Position numbers and translations under genes: made by a program. Below the pieces are notes generated by a model. It saw nothing but the letters and a program-made list of their open reading frames with translations. It had not been told where the DNA came from and made no database searches. Positions 18,318 through 27,602 of a DNA stretch of 64,000 nucleotides are shown here, in pieces. The stretch's first letter is position 1, and each line of letters begins with the position of its first letter. The DNA is from Desulfobacter curvatus DSM 3379 (GTDB lineage: Bacteria; Desulfobacterota; Desulfobacteria; Desulfobacterales; Desulfobacteraceae), in assembly GCF_000373985.1 (NCBI RefSeq), contig NZ_KB892968.1:1-64000 (forward strand), read 5' to 3'.

Positions 18318-19544
18318 ATGACAACAGATAAACTGGACAAAAGCCTTCAAACCGAACTTGCCGCTCTGGCCGCTGAAGGCAGGGCAAAAGCCCCGGAAAG
18401 AATTATCACGGAATATATCCCCCCAAAAAACGATTCAGGGCCAAGGTACCGGCTTGAAGGATCCGACAAGGAATATATCCGGCTCAATTCAAACTCTTAT
18501 CTGTCTTTATCCGCCCATCCGGCGCTTATTCAGGCCGCGGACAAAGCAACCCGGCAATTTGGTGTGGGCCCTGGTGCGGTAAGATTCATAGACGGAACAT
18601 TTAGTTACCATGCTGCACTGGAACAACGAATTGCCGAATTTGTCGGTAAACCCTGTGCAAAAATTTTTAACTCGGCCTATACAGCCAATTGTGGCCTGGC
18701 CTTATCCATCTCCAGCGCCGAAACACACTGGATAGGGGATCAGCTCAATCACAATTCCATTATCAGGGCCATGCGTATTTCAAATATCCCTTCCGGTAAC
18801 AAGGGTATTTTCAAACACAATGACATGGAAGATCTGAAACGCTGCCTTGATGCGGTGGGCCCGGACATCGAACGTGTCGTGGTGATCTTTGACGGTATTT
18901 TTTCCATGCGTGGCGATTTTGCCCCCATTGACGAAATTATCAACGTCTGCAAACCCTATGATGATAAGTTCAAGGACGGGGTGATAACTGTGGTGGACGA
19001 CTCACACGGCATCGGAGCCTATGGCCCAACGGGCCGGGGAACCAGCGAGTATACCGGGGCCAGGCCCGACGTCATTGTCGGCACTTTCGGCAAAGCCTTC
19101 GGGGTTAACGGCGGGTTTATTGCAGCAAGTGCTGCTATTATCGAAGCGGTCCGCCAAAAGGCAGATACCTATATCTATACAAATCCATTGAGCGTTGCAG
19201 ACTGCGCGGCTGCCCTGGCTGCCATTGATATCTGTGACAGTGACCAGGGCCTGGACCTTCTGGATCATTTAGGCACAATCACCACTGCCTTTCGCAACGG
19301 CCTAACTAACATGGGGCTTGAATCAATTAAAGGACCCCATCCGGTGGTGCCTCTCTTGGTCAGGGATACCGGCAGAACCCATGATCTTGTAAATTTCCTT
19401 TACGAAAACGGTGTGCTGGTGGTGGGCTTAACCTTTCCGGTTGTTCCCAAGGGAGATGAAACCATACGGTTTCAAATTAATGCCTGCCACACCCAAGTTG
19501 ATATTGACTATGTGCTGGGACTGATCAAGTCTTTTTATGACTGA
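18318..19544 (+). CDS. kbl: 2-amino-3-ketobutyrate CoA ligase (glycine C-acetyltransferase)
   Basis: PLP enzyme of the alpha-oxoamine synthase family, 408 residues. With CoA it cleaves 2-amino-3-oxobutyrate to glycine and acetyl-CoA. Visible family signatures: NSNSYLSLSAHPAL near the N-terminus, GAVRFIDGTFSYHAALE, DDSHGIGAYGPTGRG, and the PLP-lysine motif GTFGKAFGVNGG. The pairing with tdh decides between Kbl and the related BioF. Sequence alone would leave an AONS-type activity possible. AGGTCTTCAT precedes the start. Confidence 0.9.
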   Translation: MTTDKLDKSLQTELAALAAEGRAKAPERIITEYIPPKNDSGPRYRLEGSDKEYIRLNSNSYLSLSAHPALIQAADKATRQFGVGPGAVRFIDGTFSYHAALEQRIAEFVGKPCAKIFNSAYTANCGLALSISSAETHWIGDQLNHNSIIRAMRISNIPSGNKGIFKHNDMEDLKRCLDAVGPDIERVVVIFDGIFSMRGDFAPIDEIINVCKPYDDKFKDGVITVVDDSHGIGAYGPTGRGTSEYTGARPDVIVGTFGKAFGVNGGFIAASAAIIEAVRQKADTYIYTNPLSVADCAAALAAIDICDSDQGLDLLDHLGTITTAFRNGLTNMGLESIKGPHPVVPLLVRDTGRTHDLVNFLYENGVLVVGLTFPVVPKGDETIRFQINACHTQVDIDYVLGLIKSFYD

Positions 19545-19569
19545 TCGTCAATTTTGTGCCCCCCCCCCT

Positions 19570-19606
19570 GTGCTTGGACGACTCATTAGATGAGTCGTCC
19601 AAGCAC
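19570..19606. terminator. Long hairpin between convergent genes
   Basis: GTGCTTGGACGACTCA and TGAGTCGTCCAAGCAC form a perfect 16-bp stem with a 5-base loop, preceded by a run of ten C at 19559-19568. There is no T-run on either side, so it is not a textbook intrinsic terminator. Its place between convergent kbl and the GGDEF gene suggests a 3'-end structure for both. Confidence 0.6.
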
Positions 19607-20574
19607 TAATTCATCAGGGTACTTGGGGGTTGGGGTTGATCTGAACCGGATGTATTGGAAAGGCAGCCGATGGCGTCTTTGCTTGTTTCCTTGATTCTGA
19701 ACATCAGTTGGTCCGCCAGTTTAAGCAGCGCTCTTGCTTCTGTTGCATCGTCAGGGTAAGCTGCGATGCCGAAGCTGGCGCTCAGTTTCACGTTACATCC
19801 TTCACTGCCCAGATACGTTGTCTCTTTCATCCGGGTACGAATGCTCTCGGTGGTTTTTATTGCCTGCTCCTTATTGAATCCAGGTAATACAATAACAAAT
19901 TCATCTCCACCGTATGCCACTCCGTAGCATGGTTTTGAAATTGATTCCATGATGGTTTCGGCAATTTCGCGAAGTGCCCGGTTGCCGTTTAAATGCCCGT
20001 AAGTGTCCACAACATGTTTGAAATTATCAATATCCATAAAAAGCAGAGCAAAGGATCGGTTTTCAGCCTTACTTTGTTCAATCAGCTGGTACAAGGCCTC
20101 GTACAGATAACGCGTGTTGTAAAGGCCGGTTAGATCGTCATGAATCGTCAGGTGCTCCAGCCTTGCATTAATTCTTGTCATCTCTCTTCGCGAATGGCTT
20201 ATCTCAAGCTGTGTCTTCACACGCACCAGCAATTCGGTTACATTAAACGGTTTGGTTATGTAATCCACCACGCCGGCCTGGAATCCTTCTACAATACTTT
20301 TCCCATCGGTCTTGGCCGTCAGGAAAATGATGGGGATATCCTTGGTATCGGCTTGACTTTTAAGCTGTCGACAGACTTCAAAACCATCCATTTCCGGCAT
20401 CATGATGTCCAGAAGGATCAAATCGGGCAGCTCCTTGGCAATGTGCGCCAGAGCGGATTTACCGTCCATGGCCATGGTTACGTTATATTGAATTCCTAAA
20501 ACCGTAACGAGAATATCGATATTTTCCTGGACATCATCTACCACCATTACCGTAAATTTTTTATCGTTATTCAC
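19606..20574 (-). CDS. Response regulator with GGDEF domain (diguanylate cyclase)
   Basis: 322 residues: a receiver domain (VVDDVQEN acid pair, phospho-acceptor Asp in LLDIMMPEMDG, Thr/Lys switch in FLTAKTDG and ITKPF), then a GGDEF domain with an intact YGGDEFVIVL active loop. No RxxD inhibitory site is seen five residues before the loop. Phosphorylation by an unlinked histidine kinase probably drives dimerisation and c-di-GMP synthesis. Translation starts at a GTG (20574) preceded by AAAGG. No kinase gene is adjacent. Confidence 0.92.
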   Translation of the reverse strand: MNNDKKFTVMVVDDVQENIDILVTVLGIQYNVTMAMDGKSALAHIAKELPDLILLDIMMPEMDGFEVCRQLKSQADTKDIPIIFLTAKTDGKSIVEGFQAGVVDYITKPFNVTELLVRVKTQLEISHSRREMTRINARLEHLTIHDDLTGLYNTRYLYEALYQLIEQSKAENRSFALLFMDIDNFKHVVDTYGHLNGNRALREIAETIMESISKPCYGVAYGGDEFVIVLPGFNKEQAIKTTESIRTRMKETTYLGSEGCNVKLSASFGIAAYPDDATEARALLKLADQLMFRIKETSKDAIGCLSNTSGSDQPQPPSTLMN

Positions 20575-20713
20575 AGGAATTTACCTTTCGGGTTAGAATA
20601 GAAATAAATTCGAAGTTATTAATAGCATGGAATAGAATCCCCTTCTTTGTCAAGTAAATAGATGAAATAGCAGCCATTTTCATTAAATTATTCATCCATA
20701 AACAAATTTTGTG

Positions 20714-22213
20714 TCAGGTGCCGCAAAAGGTCCGGGTCACCCGTTCTTCGCCAGCCGGTGCTTGGGCGTAGTCTGTGAAATCCGGCTGTTCCGTAAAAGG
20801 ATTTTCATAAACATTTGCCAGCAGGTGTACTTGACTGAAATCATCCTTGTTTTCCGCATCCTCAATCGCCTTGTTAATCCGATGATTTCTTGGAATAAAA
20901 AGGGGATTGATCCGGTTCATTTTTGCCTGGATGACTTCGGGACTATTTTCTATAGCCAGGCGCAACTGCCAAGATTTAAGCCATGCCGCAACCGCATCCG
21001 GTTCGTTGAACAATGCTTGAAATTGCGGTGTCATATCTGAACCTTGTTTAATATGATCTGCCAGATAGCGAAACGTTAGTGTAAAATCGGCTTTTTGGTT
21101 CTGCATCAGGGCAAGCAGTTCCCCAAGAAGAGAGGAGTCCTGATCAGCGGGCTTTTCTATCCCGATTTTTTGGAGCATGCCGGCCTTCTGGGCCCAAAGG
21201 AATTCCTGTTCAAACTTAGCCAGGCCGGCATCAATTACATCCATTGCTTCTTCATCTGTTTTTCCTAACAGCGTTTGTAAACAAATACCGAGACAGCGCA
21301 GGTTCCACTTCATGATCCTGCTTTGATTGGCATAACGGTATCTTCCCATGGTATCAATGGAACTGAAGACCATGTCGGGGTCATAATAATCCATGAAGGC
21401 ACAAGGCCCATAATCAATGGTCTCCCCTGAAATTGAGGTGTTATCCGTGTTCATGACCCCGTGAATAAATCCAAGCTGCATCCATTTGGCCACAAGCCGG
21501 GCCTGCCGTGTGGCCACTGATGAAAACAATTGCCTGTAACGGTCTTTTTTTTCCAGAATGTCAGGATAATGGAGGGCAATCACGTAGTCGGCAAGCTGGT
21601 GTATTGCCTCGTCATCGCCCCGGGCGGCAAAATATTCGAAACTGCCTACCCGGACCAATCCCGATGCAACTCTGGTCATAATCCCCCCCGGGTGGATTCC
21701 ATCCGGACGCAGAATTCGTTCTCCTGTGGAAACGATGGCAAGGGCCCTGGTGGTCGGCACTCCCAACCTGTGCATCGCCTCACTGACGAGGTACTCACGG
21801 ATGACCGGTCCCAGTGGTGATTTGCCGTCTCCGCCCCGTGAGAACCGGGTTCTGCCGGAACCTTTGAGTTGAATATTCAAGCGTTTTCCGTCCGGGGTAA
21901 TTTTTTCTCCTAGCAAAATGGCCCGGCCATCGCCAAGCTGGGGAACAAAGTTGCCGAATTGATGCCCTGCATAGGCCATGGCAATGGGCGTGGCATCTGA
22001 AAAAATAAGATTGCCTGCAAGGCAGTCTGCCAGTTCCGGTGTCTCTGTGGTAAAATTAAACCCCAGTTCCCGGCTCAGCTTTTGGTTATATTTTTGCAAC
22101 ACAATGCCGTGTACGGGTTCAGGCATGCTTGGTTCATAAAATTTTTTCGGAAGCGCTGCAAAACTGTTTTCAAATCCGGCTTTAAGGGTTGATACAGCGG
22201 GTGTCTTTTCCAT
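20714..22213 (-). CDS. selO: SelO (YdiU) family protein adenylyltransferase
   Basis: 499 residues of the pseudokinase family that transfers AMP from ATP to Ser, Thr or Tyr of redox-related proteins. Diagnostic strings: LGDGRAILLGE, IQLKGSGRTRFSRGGDGKSPLG, REYLVSEAMHRLGVPTTRALA, and the metal-binding MNTDNTSISGETIDYGPCAFMD. A Cys near the C-terminus (TFCGT) sits where some homologues carry selenocysteine; here it is an ordinary TGC/TGT-type Cys followed by a normal stop. AGAGGAG precedes the ATG. The gene stands alone, divergent from pta. Confidence 0.93.
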   Translation of the reverse strand: MEKTPAVSTLKAGFENSFAALPKKFYEPSMPEPVHGIVLQKYNQKLSRELGFNFTTETPELADCLAGNLIFSDATPIAMAYAGHQFGNFVPQLGDGRAILLGEKITPDGKRLNIQLKGSGRTRFSRGGDGKSPLGPVIREYLVSEAMHRLGVPTTRALAIVSTGERILRPDGIHPGGIMTRVASGLVRVGSFEYFAARGDDEAIHQLADYVIALHYPDILEKKDRYRQLFSSVATRQARLVAKWMQLGFIHGVMNTDNTSISGETIDYGPCAFMDYYDPDMVFSSIDTMGRYRYANQSRIMKWNLRCLGICLQTLLGKTDEEAMDVIDAGLAKFEQEFLWAQKAGMLQKIGIEKPADQDSSLLGELLALMQNQKADFTLTFRYLADHIKQGSDMTPQFQALFNEPDAVAAWLKSWQLRLAIENSPEVIQAKMNRINPLFIPRNHRINKAIEDAENKDDFSQVHLLANVYENPFTEQPDFTDYAQAPAGEERVTRTFCGT

Positions 22214-22558
22214 ATGTGCGCTCCTCTTTTGCCTTTTATAAAAGCCATTGTAAAACGGTATGCCACTTATTTATAATGATAATGCCGAATACCAAGAAGT
22301 CATCATTTATGTCCGTTTCTTTTACACCCTGGCAAAATTTTCTGTCCGGCCAAGATAGTTAAAAAAAATTATTGTCAGTCCACATGGGTTTATCCAATGA
22401 TTTTCGGTATGATGGGTTCTGCCCTGTATTCTGGCATTTTACTTGCTGTTTTAGAAAATTGATAAATTGATAAATTGAAAAAACCGGCAGGATGGATAAG
22501 ACAGTTTCTGTGTCCTGCCGATATTTGACTTAAAACAATGAGAATAAAGGGCTCTTTC
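22214..22558. other. Divergent intergenic region selO/pta
   Basis: AT-rich region that must contain both promoters; I could not fix either. It contains a short repeated motif (TTGATAAA/TTGATAAATTG around 22458-22478) and the leader hairpin at 22485-22520. Confidence 0.4.
22485..22520 (+). promoter_or_regulatory. Hairpin in the pta leader
   Basis: CGGCAGGA and TCCTGCCG form an 8-bp stem with a 20-base loop, 38 bp upstream of the pta start. It has no T-run, so it may affect mRNA stability or be an operator. Confidence 0.35.
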
Positions 22559-24667
22559 ATGGCTAATAGTCTTTACATCACGACGACTGAAACCCGGAGT
22601 GGAAAATCCCTCATCGTTCTTGGCCTCATGCAGCTTTTGCTTAAAGATATTCGGATTGTGGGATTTTTCAGACCCATTATCAACCCGGGCCCAGAAGAGA
22701 CCAGGGATCATGATATTGATCTTGTGCTTTCCCATTTTAACATTGGGCTGCAATATGAGGAAACCTATGCCTATACCTTGGAAGAGGCCAAACAGATGGT
22801 CAGATCCGGCCGTCAGGCAGAAATGATGAAAACCATTTTGAATAAGTATAAGGCTCTTGAGGAAAAAAGCCGTTTTGTTCTGTGCGAGGGTACTGATTTT
22901 GCTGCAGGTTCCGAGGCGTTTGAATTTGATATCAATGCAGGGGTTATAGCAGATATAGGATGTCCGGCCCTGGTGGTCTCCTATGGTTATGAAAAGGATG
23001 CCGAACAGGTGATAACCTCCTGCCAACTGGCTCTGGAAAGCTTATACCACAAAGGGGTGGATGTGTTGGCCGTGATGGTTAACCGGGTGGCCCCTGATGC
23101 TTTGCATAGCCTGAAAATCGCTTTGGACCATGCAATTGATCGCCCTGAAGTTTTGATTTATACCATTCCCGAAACCCAGGCGTTGAGCCGTCCTTCGTTC
23201 AGGGATCTGATTCCGGCCGTGGATGCCCAGGTGTTGTACGGCCAGCAGGGGCTTGAAAATCAAATCGCAGGATGTGTGATTGCGGCCATGCTGGCCCCCA
23301 ATTTTCTGCCTTATATTAAAAAAAACGACCTGGTTATTACTTCCGGGGACCGGTCCAGCATTGTGATCACCTGCATTGCCTCCCGGCTTTCCATGGCCTA
23401 CCCTGATATTGCAGGCATCCTGGTCACCGGCGGCATCCCCATTCCGGATTCCATCATCCGGCTTATTCATGGATGGAAAGAATTGCCTGTGCCCATTCTG
23501 CTGACCGGGATGGATACCCATACGGCCGTCAAGGCCGTTGACCAAATTTATGGCAGAATTTCCCCGGACGATCCCCAACGCATTGCCCTGGCTCTTGGTG
23601 TTTTTGAGGCAAATGTGGATGCCGGTTCTTTCAGGCAACGGCTGGCAGCCCGAAAGTCGGTGCGCATCACCCCCCAGATGTTTGAATACAGCCTGATTGA
23701 GAAAGCTAAAAAGGACCGCCGGCATATTGTGCTGCCCGAAGGCAGCAGTGACAGGGTCCTTAAATCCGCCGATATTATTTTGCGGCGTTCATTTTGTGAT
23801 ATCACCATTTTAGGCAAGTGTGAAGCAGTTGAGCGCAGGGTCAAGGAGCTGGGGCTGAATCTGTCCCAGGCTCGAATTATTCAGCCTGATGCCAGCCCTT
23901 GGCTGGAGGATTTTGCCCAGACCTATTTTGAATTGCGCAAAAATAAGGGGGTGTCCCTGGACATGGCCAGGGACACCATGACGGATACTTCTTATTTCGG
24001 TACCATGATGGTGCACAAAGGACATGCCGACGGCATGGTATCAGGCTCGGTGAACACCACGGCCCACACTATTCTTCCGGCATTCCAGATCATCAAAACG
24101 CTGCCCGGATCTTCCATTGTGTCGTCGGTTTTCCTCATGTGCCTGAAAGACAGGGTCCTGGTGTTTGGCGACTGTGCCGTTAACCCCAATCCCACAGCCT
24201 CCCAGCTGGCTGAGATTGCGGTGACGTCAGCCGGCACCGCTGCAATTTTCGGCATTGAACCCCGGGTGGCCATGCTCTCTTATTCCACTGGATCTTCAGG
24301 AACAGGCGCAGATGTGGATAAAGTGGCCCAGGCCACGGCCATGGCCCGGGAAAAGGCCCCGGATCTTCCCATAGAAGGCCCTATTCAATATGATGCGGCC
24401 ATTGACCCGGTCGTGGCCATGACTAAATTGCCAGACTCCCAGGTTGCGGGCAGGGCCACAGTTTTTGTTTTCCCGGATCTGAACACCGGGAACAACACCT
24501 ACAAGGCCGTCCAGAGAGCCTCGGAAAAGGCTGTGGCCATCGGCCCTGTACTCCAGGGACTTAAACGGCCCATTAATGATCTAAGCCGGGGATGTACAGT
24601 GCCGGATATTGTGAATACCGTTGCTATAACAGCCATCCAGGCCCAGGCCGGAAAAGGCTTAATTTAA
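22559..24667 (+). CDS. pta: Phosphate acetyltransferase
   Basis: Interconverts acetyl-CoA and acetyl phosphate. 702 residues from the ATG at 22559, chosen because AAAGGG lies 8 bases upstream; an earlier in-frame ATG at 22538 lacks a ribosome site. N-terminal P-loop/BioD-like domain (YITTTETRSGKSLI), a central DRTGG-type domain, and a C-terminal catalytic PTA domain from about residue 370 (IVLPEGSSDRVL, MVSGSVNTTAHT, SYSTGSSGTGADVDKV, FPDLNTGNNTYKAVQR). The length matches the large enterobacterial-type Pta. No ackA is adjacent, so acetate kinase must be elsewhere if the classical route operates. Confidence 0.95.
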   Translation: MANSLYITTTETRSGKSLIVLGLMQLLLKDIRIVGFFRPIINPGPEETRDHDIDLVLSHFNIGLQYEETYAYTLEEAKQMVRSGRQAEMMKTILNKYKALEEKSRFVLCEGTDFAAGSEAFEFDINAGVIADIGCPALVVSYGYEKDAEQVITSCQLALESLYHKGVDVLAVMVNRVAPDALHSLKIALDHAIDRPEVLIYTIPETQALSRPSFRDLIPAVDAQVLYGQQGLENQIAGCVIAAMLAPNFLPYIKKNDLVITSGDRSSIVITCIASRLSMAYPDIAGILVTGGIPIPDSIIRLIHGWKELPVPILLTGMDTHTAVKAVDQIYGRISPDDPQRIALALGVFEANVDAGSFRQRLAARKSVRITPQMFEYSLIEKAKKDRRHIVLPEGSSDRVLKSADIILRRSFCDITILGKCEAVERRVKELGLNLSQARIIQPDASPWLEDFAQTYFELRKNKGVSLDMARDTMTDTSYFGTMMVHKGHADGMVSGSVNTTAHTILPAFQIIKTLPGSSIVSSVFLMCLKDRVLVFGDCAVNPNPTASQLAEIAVTSAGTAAIFGIEPRVAMLSYSTGSSGTGADVDKVAQATAMAREKAPDLPIEGPIQYDAAIDPVVAMTKLPDSQVAGRATVFVFPDLNTGNNTYKAVQRASEKAVAIGPVLQGLKRPINDLSRGCTVPDIVNTVAITAIQAQAGKGLI

Positions 24668-24769
24668 GGCAGCCCTAAAGAAAATGCATTATGAATATTG
24701 CCGGACTGCGGCGCATGTGATATTTCCCTGGGATTCAAACTAACTGATTTCCATGGAGGAAATGTAAAT

Positions 24770-25252
24770 ATGGAAGAATGTCCCTGCGGAAGCAACCTTG
24801 CTTACGCCGAATGCTGCGAACCCGTTATTACCGGCACACAGCCGATCCGGACCGCACAACAACTTATGCGGGCCCGTTATACAGCCTATACAATAGCTGA
24901 CACGGAATTTATTTTTAACACCACCCATCCTGATCACCGGGACGGGTACGACCATGCCGGCACAAAATCATGGGCCCAAGATTCCGATTGGCTCGGCCTT
25001 GAAATCGTTGCAACAGAAGCCGGTTGTTCCGAAGACCAGGAAGGTACGGTTGAATTCATCGCCACTTTCCGGTCAAACGGCATTGTTCAAAACCACCATG
25101 AACTTGGCCGGTTTTTAAAACAGGATGATACCTGGCTGTTCACCACCGGTGATATGGTGAAACCCAAACCCGCTGTTTCCACCAAAGTGGGCCGCAATGA
25201 ACCCTGCCCCTGCGGCAGTGGGAGAAAGTACAAGAAATGCTGCGGTAAATAA
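24770..25252 (+). CDS. YchJ-family SEC-C motif protein
   Basis: 160 residues. Zinc-binding SEC-C type cysteine motifs occur at both ends: CPCGSNLAYAECC at the N-terminus and EPCPCGSGRKYKKCC at the C-terminus. Between them is the YchJ-like NTF2-fold (RTAQQLMRARYTAYTIAD, FIFNTTHP). The role of the family is not established; the SEC-C motif in SecA binds Zn and SecB or ribosomes. The start at 24770 is chosen after GGAGG; an upstream in-frame start at 24698 would add an unlikely Cys-rich leader. It follows pta by about 100 bp on the same strand. Confidence 0.88.
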   Translation: MEECPCGSNLAYAECCEPVITGTQPIRTAQQLMRARYTAYTIADTEFIFNTTHPDHRDGYDHAGTKSWAQDSDWLGLEIVATEAGCSEDQEGTVEFIATFRSNGIVQNHHELGRFLKQDDTWLFTTGDMVKPKPAVSTKVGRNEPCPCGSGRKYKKCCGK

Positions 25253-25261
25253 GAGAGAATG

Positions 25262-25310
25262 AATCTCCGCAGGAACTGCCACATTTAAGGTTGTTCCTGC
25301 GGGCATTTGA
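25262..25310. terminator. Hairpin between convergent genes
   Basis: CCGCAGGAAC and GTTCCTGCGG form a 10-bp stem with a loop of about 15 bases in the gap between the SEC-C gene and the convergent DsrE-like gene. No T-run follows. It is probably a shared 3'-end structure. Confidence 0.55.
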
Positions 25311-25321
25311 TGATTGTGGAT

Positions 25322-25669
25322 TTAAAAGGTAATTATTTTATATCCTTTTTCGATGAATGCGCCCATGGAGGGATGGTTGGCCATATCCCCGACCAGAGGT
25401 ATCCCTTCTTTTTCAATGGGACCAAGGGCATCAAGTTTTGTTGCACAGGCCTTGCAAGCACCGTAAATAAGACCGGCGTCTTTGGCTTTTTGGTAAAGAG
25501 CGTTTAAAAAATGCCCTGATTCGGACATGGGCCCCACAAGTTTGACGGATTCACCTTCAAGAACAATAAGTCCTTCCTGGTTCCGCTGTTTTAAGTCAAG
25601 GGCGTTGAGAAGCACGTGGACAAAGCACAAAGGGTCTCCCCGGAATGCGAATAATACGGTTTTTTCCAT
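25322..25669 (-). CDS. DsrE-like family small protein
   Basis: 115 residues with the DsrE/F fold pattern: an N-terminal beta strand (TVLFAFRGDP), a helix, VLEGESVKLVGP, and a loop with two Cys (YGACKACATK) where DsrE-type proteins hold the sulfur-relay Cys. It probably handles reactive sulfur in the cytoplasm. It is not part of a dsr or tus operon here; it stands alone on the minus strand. An annotation as a generic cytoplasmic protein would be equally safe. Confidence 0.75.
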   Translation of the reverse strand: MEKTVLFAFRGDPLCFVHVLLNALDLKQRNQEGLIVLEGESVKLVGPMSESGHFLNALYQKAKDAGLIYGACKACATKLDALGPIEKEGIPLVGDMANHPSMGAFIEKGYKIITF

Positions 25670-25823
25670 AATAATACTCCTGGTATAAGATACCCACCGA
25701 AAATACGCCTAAGTTTCATTGTTTTCATCCGTTTTGAACTTCAACAAAATTTTTTATTTCCGGACGGACATCAGTTTAAATTAATTAACGCGTCAATTAT
25801 GTTGAACACCCCAAAGGGTGTCG

Positions 25824-26741
25824 TCAAGCCATTAGATTTTGACTCAAGCCTTCCCGATTCCTGAAGATACTGGTATTTTCACTGCTTTCCTTGGCCTTAT
25901 AAAGGGTCATATCAGCCTCTCTCAATAAGCTGTCCAGGGTGTTGAATTCAGGGTATTTTTGTCCGATTCCAATGGAAATTGTACATGAAACAGTGCTACC
26001 GTCTTTCAGGGGAATTCGGTTTTGGGAAACGGTTTTCAGGATATTAGAAACAATATCCATAGACAATTCGTGGGTCTGTGCGGTATACATGACGGAAAAT
26101 TCTTCCCCGCCCATACGCCCGAATATTGCATCCGGAGGAAGCACTTCTTTGATGGCATTTGCCGTCTTTTTTAAAACGATGTCGCCCACATCATGGCCAT
26201 ACTGATCATTTATTTTTTTAAGATGATCAATATCAATCATCAGGACATATAATTGTTTGCCTGATGCATTGAACAGGTGCTGTCCAAGTTCAAAAAATTT
26301 TCTTCGGTTGAATATGCCGGTTAAAACGTCCCGGGTAGCTATAAAATTTAGTTTGGTGGTCACATCCTGCAACTGAAGCTGAATCCCGACCCGGGCCAAT
26401 ACTTCCCTGGGCTTGAAAGGCTTGGTTATATAGTCGGCTACGCCCTGTTCATATGTTTTTTCAATGCTTTTTTCGTCGGTTTCGGCCATCATGGAAATGA
26501 TGGGGATTTGCTGTGTGTCCGGATTCTGTTTAAGCTTTGTACAGACTGTATCACCACCTCTTTCAGGCATAAGCATGTCCAGCAGGATCAGATCAATCTG
26601 CTCTTTTGTGGCCATTTCCAGGGCATCCGCCCCAGAGGTACAAAAGATTACATTGTAATCCTGAAGAATAGATTGAACCATCTCCAGATTGTCTTTGGTG
26701 TTGTCCACCACCAGGATGGTTTTATCTTTGCTGTTGTCCAT
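25824..26741 (-). CDS. Response regulator with GGDEF (GGEEF) domain
   Basis: 305 residues from ATG 26741; a TTG at 26759 would add six residues and neither start has a good ribosome site. The receiver keeps the phospho-acceptor Asp (LLDMLMPERGG) and the Lys (ITKPF). The N-terminal acid pair reads VVDNTKDN, so one of the two Mg-binding acids is replaced. The C-terminal diguanylate cyclase carries GRMGGEEFSVM, a functional variant of GGDEF. It is the last gene of a minus-strand cluster behind an acidic protein and a receiver-binding-protein fusion, which suggests it could be the output of that sensor. Confidence 0.9.
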   Translation of the reverse strand: MDNSKDKTILVVDNTKDNLEMVQSILQDYNVIFCTSGADALEMATKEQIDLILLDMLMPERGGDTVCTKLKQNPDTQQIPIISMMAETDEKSIEKTYEQGVADYITKPFKPREVLARVGIQLQLQDVTTKLNFIATRDVLTGIFNRRKFFELGQHLFNASGKQLYVLMIDIDHLKKINDQYGHDVGDIVLKKTANAIKEVLPPDAIFGRMGGEEFSVMYTAQTHELSMDIVSNILKTVSQNRIPLKDGSTVSCTISIGIGQKYPEFNTLDSLLREADMTLYKAKESSENTSIFRNREGLSQNLMA

Positions 26742-26903
26742 ACTTACATGCTTTTGCAAAACGCTTGATCCACAACAAATTTTTTTTCGGTTCGTGATAT
26801 ACGATCCGGTTAGATGGGAAGGTTAAACGTAAGACCCTTTATCAATTGAAACAAATGAAAAAATTTGCTTTGCCCTGGAAGGAGTCCGTAATCTATTTTG
26901 CGA

Positions 26904-27587
26904 TCACTCTTTTTCATTTTCCCAGAAATCACGGTTTTCCTTGAGAAGGTCACTGATATCTTCATCGGTTTCCCTGTCCACATCTTCCCGGCCAATATCC
27001 GTAAGTTCATCAACATTTAAATCTTCTATATCATCCTCTTGGGGTGAATCATCAATCAGTTCATCTTCATCCTCTGCCTCTGCTTCAATGCTATCGGCGT
27101 CATCCTGATCAAATTCAGATTCATCTTCAATGTCTTCAATTTCAAATCCGGGCTCGGCATCCTGGATATCATCAGGCAGGTCTTCCGATTCCAAGACATC
27201 CGACTGGGATTTCATGTGCTCCTTATCCAGTGCATCATCATAATCGGGAAGGTCAATGGACAAATTGTCATCCCGATCTGATACCAAAGCCTTGTCACCG
27301 TCTTCTTCGTCCGGCGGGTCTTGTTGGGGTGCCTGACCTTCACTATCTTCAAGCAAGTTGCCGTCCCGGTCAAAAAGCAGACTGCCATTCAGATTGATTT
27401 CGTAATCAAGCCTGAACGCCACGTCATTGTCATGCACAACAATCCGGCCGCCTTTGGGCGACAACGCGCTTGCGGTGAGGCGTTCCTTGAGCAGGTCCTT
27501 TACCGCATCAAGGTCCAGATCTTTTTGAACAGATGCGATGAGGTCTTGTTCTCCGTCCTGTATAACTTGGGGATCTGTAATTCGCAT
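26904..27587 (-). CDS. Acidic hypothetical protein, 227 residues
   Basis: Residues 1-80 look folded: a helix (DAVKDLLKERLTASAL), then strands GGRIVVHDNDVAFRLDYEIN and GSLLFDRDGNLL. Residues 85-227 are a low-complexity tail in which well over a third of residues are Asp or Glu (for example EDEDELIDDSPQEDD), with almost no hydrophobic clusters, so it is likely disordered. There is no signal peptide. It lies 15 bp behind the receiver-binding-protein fusion on the same strand, so a functional link is likely. Family not recognised. Confidence 0.75.
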   Translation of the reverse strand: MRITDPQVIQDGEQDLIASVQKDLDLDAVKDLLKERLTASALSPKGGRIVVHDNDVAFRLDYEINLNGSLLFDRDGNLLEDSEGQAPQQDPPDEEDGDKALVSDRDDNLSIDLPDYDDALDKEHMKSQSDVLESEDLPDDIQDAEPGFEIEDIEDESEFDQDDADSIEAEAEDEDELIDDSPQEDDIEDLNVDELTDIGREDVDRETDEDISDLLKENRDFWENEKE

Positions 27588-27602
27588 GCATAACTCCTTA
27601 AT

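Noticed and set aside
20714..20760. Selenocysteine at the SelO C-terminus
   Set aside because: The relevant residue is an ordinary cysteine codon and the frame ends normally two residues later. No in-frame TGA with a hairpin is present.
22458..22478. Iteron-like short repeat (GATAAATT) before pta
   Set aside because: Only two to three short AT-rich units in a chromosomal promoter region; nothing else suggests an origin.
26904..27593. Plus-strand frames opposite the acidic protein (for example 27044-27397)
   Set aside because: They are His/Pro/Gln-rich reflections of the Asp/Glu-rich minus-strand gene and lack ribosome sites.
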